From Liolophura sinensis (Eukaryota; Mollusca; Polyplacophora; Chitonida; Chitonidae), in assembly GCF_032854445.1 (NCBI RefSeq), contig NC_088295.1, positions 17,967,385-18,031,384 on the forward strand: a stretch of 64,000 nt of DNA. Reading direction: 5' to 3'. Numbering within the stretch: the first letter of the stretch is position 1; every line of letters starts with the position of its first letter. Positions 1 through 13,300 of the stretch are shown here, one piece after another. A program made the translations under genes and the position numbers. Below the pieces are notes generated by a model. The model ran no database searches. It saw nothing but the letters and a program-made list of their open reading frames with translations, and was not told the origin of the DNA.

Positions 1-129
1 GAATTTATATAACTTACATAAGCACGTGACAGGTTAGCTCACAATACTAACCATTCATTTGTAATAGGAATATACACCACAGATTATACTAAAAAAATTA
101 ATCTGTTACATTTAACAGAAATTCTGTTG

Positions 130-295
130 TCTGAGTGATGCTAGAATGTATTCAATTGTTATAACACAATATTGTGTTACTTTCAACATATGATATCGTG
201 TTACAAAATCTTTAAGTTGAATTAACAGAATAGGTGTGTTATATTTAACAGAATAATCAGCTGCAATTACAGAATACATTCTAGCATCACTCAGA
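130..295. repeat. Palindromic element with 24-bp perfect inverted repeats
   Basis: Bases 130-153 and 272-295 are exact reverse complements over 24 bp, separated by 118 bp of AT-rich sequence. The arms read TCTGAGTGATGCTAG... and its complement. The arrangement suggests a foldback element or MITE remnant. No clear target-site duplication was seen outside the arms. Confidence 0.6.
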
Positions 296-518
296 TAACT
301 GACGAGCATTGTGCACACATGTTATATATATATAGAACGTACATGTATGTGAGAGCATGAGGTGTATTTTATATCTCGGTATATTTCTCTTTTTCCAAAA
401 GTGTGCTTTTAGCTTTTTGAATGAACCATGTACGCGGTCACTCTTTGAATCAGGAGTTATATGCACTAGCTGCATGGCTTACGTGTATAGTAAATGTTTT
501 ATGATATTACTAAGCATT

Positions 519-672
519 AGTGGGAAGGCCTGACAGCAACCTGCTGATGATCTTGGGTTTCCCCATGCAGCACTTTGCCCGGTTTCCTAACACCACAATG
601 CTGGCCGCCGTCGTACTTCATGTACGTGAAATATTCTTGAGTAAAGCCTAAAACACCAAATCAAATACATAA
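519..672 (+). mobile_element. SINE fragment, 3' portion
   Basis: The sequence matches the body and tail of the SINE family seen intact at 44502-44764. It has the 'GTGGGAAGG', 'CAGCAACCTG', 'CCCGGTTTCC' and 'GTGAAATATTCTTGAGTA' segments and ends in an AAATCAAATACATAAAT tail. The tRNA-like head is missing, and a small insertion sits near 'GTCGTACTTCATGTACG'. It is an old, 5'-truncated copy. Confidence 0.75.
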
Positions 673-1031
673 ATTAATATTAAGTATTAATTTACACGTA
701 AGCCTATACCTTGTATAATTTATATATACATGCATCCCTGAAAGGAAGGATTCTTTTCCTCATGGGACATATTGACAACAATAAATACATGAACCTGAAG
801 TTAGACAAAATTCATCAGGATCATAGATAAATAATCCTGATGATGACTAAATGAAGGCGAAATATTGATGTTTACCAATGTTCTCGGAGTGACCTGCGTA
901 CTTTACACTGAATTAAATCTTGTAAAGTATACACATTATTGCTTCTAGCATGCTTTACAATGCTTGTTGGAATATATAAAATACAGTAATACACAAAGCA
1001 TACTTCTGAGGAAATTGTCATGCATCTAGTA

Positions 1032-1557
1032 CACTAATAAAACAAATGTTTATCATTTAAACATATCTCTGCAACAGATAATAAACGTGCTTAACAAATT
1101 ATTGCCTTTCAGTAAATATCGAACTCGTACCTATACTGTTTACAGCGTTAAAATGATTCCGTTTTATACATTTTAGGAAATTCATAAACTATTTTGAACG
1201 GTCACCATAATAAATGCTTACTTTTAATATGTTCAAGGTGTGTTTATTTTTCAAATACACGCGTATGTTTCATCAATATATTGATTTATTTTATAAATAC
1301 ATGCACTATTTTATAAATACTCACATTTATAGTCTAAATGCAATAATTTATGGAGTAAATTGAATGGGTTTATTGCTTAAACGAAGTGATTTAATGTTTT
1401 CAATGTATATGACCAACATTGAAAAGCGGTCTTATTATCAGTTGTTGGATAAACATGTTTAGTGTTTAAGTATTAAACATATTACAATTAAACATTAAGC
1501 ACGTTTATTATCTGTTGAAAAGAGATGTTTAAATGTTAAACATTTGTTTTCTCAGTG
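1032..1557. mobile_element. MITE-like non-autonomous DNA transposon, about 526 bp
   Basis: The two ends form long imperfect inverted repeats of about 60 bp. Bases 1032-1093 match the reverse complement of 1495-1557 with roughly ten differences, the outermost bases being CACTAATAAAACAAATG and its partner CATTTGTTTTCTCAGTG. A TA dinucleotide flanks each end (1030-1031 and 1558-1559), as expected for Tc1/mariner-type insertion. The interior is AT-rich and has no transposase frame, so the element is non-autonomous. The family could not be named. Confidence 0.7.
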
Positions 1558-2671
1558 TATTGATGAGTAATTGTAGGCCTATCATATTGATTTGGGACGC
1601 CTGTTGCATCAGATATACGAAATAATCAGAAATAATTGGATTACAAGATTACATGCATATACGTATACGTATATACTCAGTGTAAATTAACTCTCTCTTT
1701 CTTTTCTTTTTTAAATTCACGTGTGCAACACATGTTATCGTATATATAGTATTCATGGCGTCGCCCTCCAAGTGGGATATGCTCGATAAGAAATGAGAAC
1801 ATAATGTTATGTATACAAGTTGACCGTATAAAGGTAACACTATGTTGTATATATGGTATGGTTATAACTGCAATATTCTGCCATATATATGTAATCTGTA
1901 GAATGTACAGCAAGACCACGCCCACTGTGTGTGATTTCGTGTCTTTAAGTCGGAATTGGTCTTTCTGGTCACGCATCCAGCCTTCACTTGAACCGTGTAG
2001 GTATAAACCTCCATTATGTGGACATACGTTATCGTAAGGTTAGCGGCAGGGTAATGAAACCTTTTCACACCGCTGGGTTTTTTGGCACGAAGGCCGTGTT
2101 GGGTTTCTTCCCTCCGCGGTGTGTTCTCAGATGGCCTTTGCCCCAATGGACCGCTTCACCTGGTGTTCATGTCGCACAACTCCGCCCTTCCATATAACAC
2201 TATCACTTTATCATGGTGCACTTCGACTTTCTCCAGAAAGATAGCAGCACGGTGTGATTATGTTGAACACCTTAGTCAGGTGACTAACTGAACCAACATC
2301 GTTCACTGACCTGATCGCTCAACTTGATCCTAACACACTTTTGAACTAATGCAAAGGTTTAGAAAATATCACTATTTTTAAGTGTTAAAATGATACAGCT
2401 TGTAAAATGTATTTAATATCTGAGTGCCTAAGTTTTAAGCTGCATATAATGACTGTTTGTAAATGAAGTTCAAAACTTTTTAAATGTTAAAATTATAATC
2501 CGCATCATGAAGATTCGGAACACAACGTTTTAAGTGTTAATCTGAGATTAAGACAGTGTTAGATTGCAACATTTGCATAACGCATTCAATTCTAACATAT
2601 TCACTTGGTGCATGTATATATGCACTGCCAAAATGCCAACATCCTTAAAGAAAGGCCGATTTCTTGCAGTT

Positions 2672-2795
2672 TTATTTTTTTATTTATTTGATTGGTGTTT
2701 CAAGCCGTACTCAAAAATATTCCACTTACACAAGAAGGCAGTCAGCGTTATAATGGAAGGAAACCGGGCAGGGTATGGGGGAACCCATCATTTCA
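2672..2795 (-). mobile_element. SINE fragment, 3' portion, reversed
   Basis: On the + strand this begins with the reversed tail (TTTATTTATTTGATTGGTG) and continues through the reversed body to the 'GGAAACCGGGCAGGG' region, after which similarity is lost. It is diverged from the intact copies and lacks the tRNA-like head. Confidence 0.7.
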
Positions 2796-3509
2796 GTTTT
2801 ACACGAGTGTGCATAAAGAAGTGTGCATATACATTCCTTAATGATAAACCTCACATGTGTTAATCTTTTCCCGCCTCAAATTTAATATTGCATGCACTGT
2901 CATGTTTATTGTATACATAACAAACAACCTAGATTTTAGTATATATATACAGTGCAAACAATGGACATGAATTATAAAAACAGACGCCCATGGTATATTT
3001 TGAGCAGATATTAAATCGAGTCTACATACATACAACTTCGGCTGATGCATTTGGCGACATAAGACGTAAGATTTCTTACATGGAGATCTGTGTCTATGCA
3101 AGACACGTCTGAAGTCGTGATATTTGTAAATATTGTGATGTCTATATATATAACTTGTATAACAACTTACTTAGATGCATGTCCACTTAAGTCTGTATAT
3201 CCGACAATGCAGAACCATTTTGTGCGCCTTTTACACGTCAAATCATATGCAAGTCAAGACGTCAAACTGCGTAAATGGTCCCAATAACGACGTTGAACGC
3301 TTATTCTATAACCATACATACCAACAATCAATGAGAGCGGGGAAACCCGAGAAGTTCTCTACCAAGACCAGGCACCTCGTGCATGAGGTTATTTGGAAGG
3401 AGTGCATACACCTTGTGCCCTAGAACTTTTTCTCAACTGCATTGTACAGAGAATTATTAGTTCATTGCATATAGGTAAATAATGACCGGTGGGCTATATA
3501 TAGACGACG

Positions 3510-3660
<151 letters not shown>

Positions 3661-6600
3661 GAAACCAGTTAAACTAGACCTGAATTTCAGTTACATCAAC
3701 AAAAGGTGCTTTCTGCATGCACGCGAGTATACATGTGCACAAACTCATAGAGTGGCAAAATGTTTGCCAACGTTTTACATCGCAAAACATTGCTTCTCAT
3801 AGTTTCTTTGGTATTGATTTAAACAACGTTACAAACGTGAATATAGGCGAAAGTCTGAACCTCGTTCGCCATTTCTGTTGTACGCTGGCTTCACCTTTGG
3901 TCTAAATCATCTCCTTAATTCACACCGCATTAAAACCACTCTCACACTCTCTCTATTTACCCGTCCACAATTTTGACATTTAAATTGTAAGACAGAAGAT
4001 ATTGTGAATTTCAGAGCGCAGAGTTTTGTCAGGTATGTATTTGGCGAGGTGCGGGATTGTCTGCTCGATTTCCTCTGCCAATTTACATGACTACAGTATA
4101 TAGTATATGAGTGCAATATTCGCAAAATCTCAGAAAAACGGAGATCGTTGTCTACATGGATAAAGAAAATTTTACTTGAAATGTTGCTTTGTCTATCATG
4201 TTGCGTAATATCCGAAACCTGTATATACAAATGCTTGGGATCTTCATATAGTTAAACTAGCCTGCAGCCTTAGTCCTAAATTCTTCCACACGTTTCTCAG
4301 AGAAACACATCATACAAGTTTGTACATGTGTTAATTTGGGCTCGCCCACTTTATGAGAAGATCCGCTAAAATAATCCAGATAGTAGTTTCGAGTTGTGCA
4401 TCAGTATACATACATAAATATAATGGATCATATACGCGGGACGGACAAATTAAAGCACATGGCGACTAATGCTACTTGCCATCTTCACAACAAGAAGACG
4501 ATAAAGCAGAATATTCCATATACAGTTCCATTTTTTGTACAGGCCTATGAATACTTTGTCTAAGTTTTCGACATGAAACTATGCTCGAGCCCAAGGAAGT
4601 TTCAGGTGTCACAAATTATTATCATCAGAATTTGCCTCGGCTATACATACAAGTGAATATACATGTTGCAGTGCAAAACCATTTTGCAATGGTTACATTC
4701 TGTATAAACTTGCCCCGAGGTCACACTGAATTAATTTTCACCCACAGAGTTAGTCATCATTCAATTAAGTATATACAAAATGCCAACAATGCGTATAAAG
4801 GGTGTCCAATCTTCCAAGTCAGAAGGTTTTAAATCTTTCGTTGTTTCACTTTAAAATACATCGTGTATAACCTATGTTTATAGCACAGCCCTTTGATTCG
4901 ATCCACTTTATATGCATTTATACGTCTTTAACAGTGTCATACATGCGGTATATGGAAGTTTGCCCCTTCCTCAATTTACCAGCAGAAAATATATATAGCT
5001 CTCATGCATATATGCAACCATGCGCCTCAGTATACAGTGTGTCGATATACAAGAGGTACACATGTATACATTCAGGATATGGCGTGTACAACCTTAGGTC
5101 CACATATACATGTAAATCATTAATTTATCCGAAGATGGAGGAACATGTTTTTACAGAATTCATAAAGCATTTACAAAACTGATATTAACTGAACATCGAA
5201 CTTGCAATGAGAAAACGATACATGCAAATCACGATTCCTGCAGCTCGTGCTTTTTTACTCTCTGTACTTAGTTCTACATGTGTATACATGTACATGCATT
5301 ATACCATGCACTAGTTATTAAATGCATGCAGGTCACATGCATACGTCTTCTGTAATCCAGAAGAACTATAGTATATGCAAACATTTTGTACAAAAAAAAT
5401 CATATGGTTGGTCACTGCGTATGTGTCTGGTGTTACATATAAAACAGAACATGTATAATCATGCAGAGTTCATAAATTATTGTAAAACTGTGAAAAATAA
5501 GCCAATAAACACTGATGGTTAGATGACAAGCTTACTTGAGGCTTTAAAAGAAAACAACAAAAATCATTCATTTATATTATTTATACAGGAACATCATAAA
5601 AATATTTATATGCAGCCATTATATAGGTATTTATATGTGCATACTATCGATGTAAAATATTGGCCGCCGTCGTAGATATACACACTGAAGTGAAAACTGA
5701 AATATGTTCCTTCGCCATCATGATGATACATGTATATACGGAACCGTAAAAGTGACATGGTGGAAACAAAATTTTTGGAAGGGACAAAAAATGCATGGTG
5801 AAAAAAAAATTGTTTCAAAGAGGAAAAAGAATTGGGGGAAGAGAAATAAAAAATCACATGAAGGAAAAACATTTGTGTACAGAAAATTTTTTTTACCCCC
5901 CGACGGGAGCCCCTAGTCTAAAAGTCGGTGCCCGGCTTAATAGGCCAAGTCACAGGTCGTTTGCCATCAACAGCCAAATTGGCTGCCACAGACGAGCATC
6001 TATCACTAATATATAACTACATATTTTGACTATGGTCTTACCATGAGATAAATAACTTGTATTTTAAACTAAAAAAAGGCAATCACAGGATTGCAATAGG
6101 CCTGATCGACTACACAGGTCAATTCCACTGTTTAAAAACATACCGTTCTCAGATGTTCCGCTGCAGTGCTTGTGAACTATACATGTACCTGTACGTCTTC
6201 GCTTGACAAGCAGAACTACGTCTATACAGAAACAGTTGCGCAGTAAAAGAACAAAAGAGTACACCGCTATAGACTGACTTGTTTTACGCTCACAATGCAT
6301 TTCCCATTATCAATGAGACAGCTTATTAATAAACAGATTTCAAGAGACATATATGGACTAAATGAAAATAAAATATAAAAAACAGCATGCCACAGCTGAC
6401 TTCTTTCAATCTCAACTGCAACAGCTGGATGTAAAACAGCATTCGAATAGGTGTACTTATTCAGCCTGGGTGGAACTAAGGCGAGGTATATGTATGCGTT
6501 ATGTAGGCCATAACTTTGCGTCACATATGGACATGTATGAAGACGGCGACGATATGTTGGAATCTTACCGTTTATACGAGTGTATTATTTGGTTGAATGG

Positions 6601-6899
6601 TTACTGTATGAATAATAACACACGACTGTGCGAGGTTATACCGCTATAAATCGAGATCGTGTTGCATATGTTGCACTGTTTTGCATATATGATTGGTCAG
6701 TTAAGTTTTCGAAGCGAAAAAAACACTGTTTTTCTTCCAAACACTTGTTTTTCTGAGCAAAGAGCTCAGAAGAAACTCACGACCACCCACAGCTCATCAT
6801 TATAATAAAACTGCATGCCGGGCGTCTGGTGACATGTAAAAGAAGATCAAATTACACAGATTTAAGGCTGACCCATATATATACACCACTGTAACTTAC

Positions 6900-7228
6900 A
6901 CTAGTGACAATAAAAGCCATTTGTTAGGATAATGAAACCATTTCTCACGGGAGTAGGTATACGACTATACATGTTATCGGGAAATGTATGGTCAAGGGAC
7001 TTTACTCTGGTACGCCTGTTGACAACTGTGACGCACCTTATACATATTCATGAGCTGGCAGGCAGTTTGCGGGACGGCGAGAAACTTCAAACAGATCGGC
7101 GGTCGCACTGCTGCCGGAGTGGATCGGTCTCGCTGGCTTGTGTTCGTACCCACATCACCACCTAGCAATGTTACACCGCTGAAGTTAACTGTCCTGTCCT
7201 AATAGTCAGTGTTGTATATAGGATCGAG
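6900..7228 (+). promoter_or_regulatory. USH1G: Presumed USH1G promoter and 5' UTR
   Basis: The 330 bases before the USH1G start codon are richer in G, C and CpG than the flank, especially 7020-7170. This suits a 5' UTR and core promoter. No splice signal was needed to reach the start codon. The transcription start site cannot be placed from sequence alone. Confidence 0.4.
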
Positions 7229-7392
7229 ATGGCGGAGAGATACCACCGAGCTGCCAGAGACGGCAATTTGGACATTTTACGGGAGGCTTCACGAAAAGAT
7301 TGTAACAAACTTGACGAAGATGGCATGACACCGACGGCATGGGCCGCCCATGACGGCAACTTACAGGCGCTGAGAATGATCATCGGCCGCGG
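7229..7392 (+). CDS. USH1G: USH1G coding exon 1
   Basis: It encodes residues 1-54 plus two bases of codon 55, starting at [15 protein letters not shown]. This is the family's conserved N-terminal cap and first ankyrin repeat. It ends CGCGG|GTAAGT, a strong donor in phase 2. Confidence 0.95.
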
Positions 7393-10300
7393 GTAAGTGA
7401 TCGGGCTGCCTAACTAAAGCCAGGGGGAGGGGAAGTCGTCGGGAGGCTGAGGTATTAGATTTATACCTGAGCCATGTTGATTTACCTGACAGGTAAGACC
7501 AGGTAAAAAACTCCATCCGATCGGTGTGTGAGAAATCCGCCTGGCAGCAAACATACAGAAGCAACATTTAAAAGAAGCGTTTTTGTGTTAAGTGTTAAGA
7601 GATGCAGCATAAAAATATACAGATATGGACCGAACCATGCACTGTCTATATCTCTAGGCTATATGCAGTCAGAATGTGTGTGTATATGAGGTTAAGTTTA
7701 CAGCCATATGAAAAGCAATAAATAATGAAATTAATTAACAGACACAAGTATTTATGGTGAATTAAACATATCTCTAAAACATTGTCTGTCTTTTGAATTT
7801 TGTTTAATCAGAAGTCATTTTGTGTGGTCGTGGACTATAAATCGCAAAATGCTGCAATGCAGGGTCAACATACATGCATGTATCTGAGCTTATAAATGAA
7901 CGAGTATGTGTTGTATACATTTAAGTATCAGTTACACCCACACAAACTTAAAGATGGAAATAGATATTGCAGGTAAATGTTATGTTGAATAGATATATGT
8001 ACTTGAACAAAAGATGATTTAGTCAGTATGTCAACTACCCTTAAGTATGGGGGCAGGATGGTGTTAGACTTGAAACAGTGTGTGTGTGAGTCTGGACACT
8101 AGGAGAGCAGTGGTGTGTGACAGTCAACCAGATGGTGTTTGTCACCTCTACCCCCCCCCCCCCCTCCCCCCAAAATATATATACACTCCTGTCTCCCATC
8201 AATCTCCATCTACATGTGCCCCATTAACCCCAATTCCTTTATTTTTGTGATGTCAAGAACAAAAAGTGTCCCAGTTTTAATCCATTTGTATCTTTTGAAA
8301 CTTAAAAGCATTGCAACCGCAGATGAAAAGTTATGACAAAGCTATGCCATTGCTACAAGACTGTTTTTGCTTTCTTGCATGTCATAAACCATTAGCTGTT
8401 TACATTGTTACCCTGTGTTGCTGTCTGGCATATGACTTTACATTGAGAAATATACCTGGGAGGTACGTAGCAGGTGTTGGGTTCTAAGGCAAGGTAATTG
8501 GCTACCACGAGACATGTTACCCATATAGACATATAGCCACCAATCTGCTTACAGGAGACATATGTTACCTCTAAGTACATCTTGGCTGAACAATAGTATG
8601 AGTGTTCTTTATATTCACATGTATATGTACTTAGTTACCTGCTGTATAATGAACACACTGATATTGGTTTTGATATATTTAGTACCTTGCAGTGTACATT
8701 TTACATGTTTAGTATTCCGATAGCATCATGGAACAGAAACTCCAGTCAGTGCTTCCCATGTTGCACCTTCTGCTGAAGCTATGGAATATTAGATAGACAA
8801 TTTATAGCGTGCTTTATCAGCAGATGTAGAAAGAACAGGTTAATTTGTTCATTAATACTTGTGTTGATCTGAGGGTTGAAGTTAAATTTTTGACTTTCAT
8901 TTGAAGGAGTTTTTTCTTAGCTAGAAAAGAACCCTGAATCTTTTAACAGTGTTTTCATGCTGTGTACTTTATTACTATCTCTGTGAAAATATTATCTGAT
9001 TACACAGCAGATGATTTGTATCTCATTTTTAAAAAATGACCAGATGCACGATTTACAGACGGTTTTGAAAAAGGTAAACCAGCATATATGGCTAGGTTAA
9101 AAATACTATGTTATGAAAGGACAAAATCTTAAAAATGAAACTTATGTGAATCTTTGTTATGATGGGAAGCTGTTTACAACTTCAAAGTCCTTTTAAGGAC
9201 ATCTCCTTAGACTTTACACTGAAGTCAGAAGAGGTTCATCCAGATAAGTGATATGGGTGGAGGTTTGTGTCCCTGCCCTGGTGACTAGGTTTACTGATCA
9301 AACCATGTAAGGCGGCTGTCGATCAATGTTGGGCTGGTCCATCCACTTTATCAGATTGTACAGTCAGGTGCCAGATGAAAATAGCCCTGTCAAGATATTC
9401 AGATACAGCCCAGTCTTTGTAGATTAGCCAGATTTTCATGTAAAACCACCAGATATCAGCAAAATCTCTGACACACATGGTAGTTTTTAGTGGTATAAAA
9501 CCTTTGATATGTGACAGTTGTCTGTCATCTTCAAAGATTCACTTGGTATGCATCTCTCTGTGCCTGATAGGTTTGGTTGTGTTTTCATTTTACAACAACT
9601 GAACAGACTTACAGGGAGAATAACTGATGTGTTGTTGATGAAGCTATATGGGATTGAGAGATGAATAAAACAGTCTGTATTTCAGGGGTTAATAATTTAA
9701 CATATAGAAGATACGTGTGTATTCCCTCTCAGCGGATAAAGCTCCTTTGTGATTAAAACTGTAATTTAAGAGTCTCTTATCAAAACCAGGGTAAGGTTTG
9801 TCAGCAACCTGCAGATGGTTGTGGGTTTTCCCACGGTTCTGCCCAGTTTCCTCCCACCATAATTGTATAAGCGAAGTATTCTTGAGAATGGTGTAAAATA
9901 CCTATCAAATAAATCAATAAATATTACTAAAACAAATTTTGTAAGCTGTGACATGTACAAATAATAGTATACTACATGCGTTTGACTTTTAAATTTGCCC
10001 CTAAAATGAATTTGAAAGGCAAATAAAAGGTATAAAATATGAGGTTTGCTGTTTTTTTGATCCTACCTTTCAAACAAACCTCAAAACACCTTTCCAAAAT
10101 CAACAGAACACTCAGTATCAGGCCAAATGAGTGCCTTAGTCATGCCAGGCCAAAAGTTTATGTCATTTAGTACTGTCAGTGAATGTTAATGAGATCCGTG
10201 AAAAGGATGTGTAAATATAATCTGACAATCACAAATCATGCCCTTTATCAACCGTTATTTGCACAGATTTAGATGCCCTTTAATATTAGGATCTCTCTTT

Positions 10301-13300
10301 TGTGGTTTTACCTGTTTCATGTTTTTTTTTTCACAAAAGGAGAGCTATCTCAAAGACACCAAGACAAACACTTTGGCTTTCAACCTGATGGATCAGGCAT
10401 GGTCATAGGTAGATCAATGCTTACCAGCTTTAGATGGTTCAGGATTGAATGTTCTGAAATGTGGTTGGAATCTTGATCATGATTTATATCTGAAATGAAT
10501 AAAATGTTCATGAAGTTTATTATGTATGCATGAATGCAGTGTTTTAATATTGACGACAATGTGTGTGTGTGTTTGAACCTGTTTAATTGCTATATTTTAA
10601 ATAGCATTTGGTTGGTGTGTTTTTTTTTTCAAGCTTGTGGCTCATCAGCTTTTTTAGACCCTGTATTTTTAATTAGGTTCAAGTTTAGAACCTTCCTGCC
10701 ATTGGCTGGTTTATACTCTGGTTTGGATAGTAGATTTTCATATTAATTGTTCAGGGTCAAGTTTTTGAAGTGCCAGTGGTTGGTTTAGAATCTTGCTTAG
10801 ATCAGACATTTTCAAATGGGTGGCTGGATCAGTACTGTTGATTGGGGATGGTTTATCTGATCTAATGGAACCAAAGGTCATTGTAGTAGAAAGGTCATTC
10901 TGGATTGTGCCGAAGGTCATTGTAGTAGAAAGGTCATTCTGGATTGTACCAAAGGTCATTGTGGTAGAAAGGTCATTCTGGATTGTGCCAAAGGTCATTG
11001 TGGTAGAAATTTCATTCTGGATTGTACCAAAAGTCATTGTGGTTCAAAGGTTATTCTGAATTGTACCAAAGGTCATTGTGGCGGAAAGGTCATTCTGGAT
11101 TGTGCCAGAGGTCATTGTGTTAGAAGGTCATTCTGGATTGTACCCAAGGTCATTGTAGTAGAAAGGTTATTCTGGACTGTGCCAAAGGTCACTGTGGTAG
11201 AATTATGTGTAGGGATGTGCAGATTAGGTGTGGTCATTTGCTCAGAAATCCCTCTGGGCTTTGAAATTTGACATGATTGTAAGATTGAAAACAGTGGATC
11301 AGATTATTATGCTGAGTTATTCAGGGACAAGGATAGAAACAGACCTAAAGGCCACAGCAGTTTTTTGATGTGCTTGGCAATGCAATAAATATAATAAATT
11401 CTTGATAGGTCTTGGGATGTGCCATGAGTACGAATGATGCAACAGGGTTTAGGTGACATAAACAGAAACAGCTCAAGTAAACACAGGGATTTTATCTACA
11501 TTGAACTGCGATATCTCAGGTATGAGCATCATAGAGACAAAAAGTTATGCTTTTTAAACTTCATGTGGGATACTTTATCAATACAGGTATACATTTAGAA
11601 TGGTGGTGTCTTTCGCTTTAATGTTGAGGTGGCTCGTCCACTGAAATATCCTGGTTAGGATTGATTGAGGAAATTAGAATGAATATTAATTGTCTTAGAT
11701 TGTACATTGATAGTTCCAGTCTGTTACAATTGCTTCTTGACAATGTCTATGCACAAATGCTTTCCAAGCTAGATAAATTGACAAGTCAGTATCTAGAATG
11801 GTTAGTGTTTGTGAGCACAGTTTCTTCATTATCTTGTGGAGTGGTCAGCTGTGCTTTCTTGGTTATTGTGGACCTAAACCGGTAATTTTCAAAGTGTTTA
11901 AATCGAAGTGTTACTAATGAGATGTTTGCTTACACCTTTATTACAATACAGCTTCTATCAGATGAGATTACCTGTCCAGATATTGTCAATAAGAGAACTT
12001 GTATCAGGCTAATATATTATAGATGTGCTGTGGTCAGTGGAAGGCTGGTGTGCCTGTAGGCAATAACGAATACTTCCTCAATTAACTGGGGATCGATATT
12101 CAGCTGGGAGCAGCATGACCTTGTCGCTGTGATTTCTCTAGAGTTCAGCGAAAGTTAATACCTGGGACCCCTTCGTCATGGGACCTTGAACAACCTGTTT
12201 GTAGGGTAACAAGACCGATCAGCCATCAACAACTAAAGCCATTGTCTCCTGCCCTGGTCAAGCAAGGTGGTCATATCTGTGGGCACTGAATGGAGGCTAG
12301 CTCTTTCTTAGTGTGGCAATTAGCTATGAAATCTGGACATGTTCAATTTCCTTTTTTTTTCCCAGCCGGCTTAATAAAGAGAAAACAAACGAGTAAGAGA
12401 TTAGTGGTCTGCTGTGAAAAATCTGCCATGTTTTCTCTGTGTGGACTTTGAGTCAACAGTGGGAGGTATCAGAAATGGAGTTGTGCTGTGTGCATTCCTG
12501 CAGCGGTGGTTTATAGAGTTCAATATCTGATGGTGGGTGAGACTCAGACCTGTTTGTTTGAGGGACAGGCCTGGTTTTACTCAGGCTTTGTAAGGCTCTC
12601 CACTAGCTATTGCATACAGTGATATGACAGTGAAGTGAACTCCTAGTAACAGTGGTGTTCTGCACTTTGCTCTCACCGTGATAAGCCTGACTTCACAGCT
12701 ACATAACCAATACTTGGAACAGAAATAACTTTTTCACTAAAAGGTCCCTATTAACATGTACCAATCTAAAATGTGTTCACATTTAATAAAGTTTAACATC
12801 CATAAACATGCTTTAATTAGTTGACAGACAACGGAAGGCCATTTAGCTTGTATTGTCTTGACAGTGCTGTTCAGTGTAGAGCTAAGAGATTTTGTTGTCT
12901 TCCCACTTATGTGTCTTAGCTGACCTCAACACAGAAACACTTTGTACAGGGAACATATCCTCAGGGCTGGCACATCAATCAGAGCTGTTGATTAGCATTG
13001 TAGGTGTTTTTACCTGTATGATTTACCGGAGCAAATCTGGTAGATCACTATCACATGCAATCAGAGGGAGATTACCAACCCCATACCTGCAATGCTGAGC
13101 ACCTGTAGACTGATCAGTGGCCCCACCCAGCCTAACCCTAGGTAAATTATTGACCCTGGTGTAACTTTAAACCTAAATAGTGGTCACAACATGCAGTGCA
13201 GTGTTACCCGTGTCTTGCACTTAACCTCAAAATTATGTGCAGTAAAGCCAGCTGAGGTTGCAGATCGAATTACATACCTGAGAATGTCCTTTCCTCATTG

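Noticed and set aside
1677..2146. Overlapping 94-99-codon minus-strand frames
   Set aside because: Low-complexity hydrophobic and charged text without motif or splice support, in different frames of AT-rich DNA.
10738..11059. Open frames on both strands with repeating 13-residue units
   Set aside because: The 39-bp repeat period is divisible by three, which keeps all frames open. No gene evidence.
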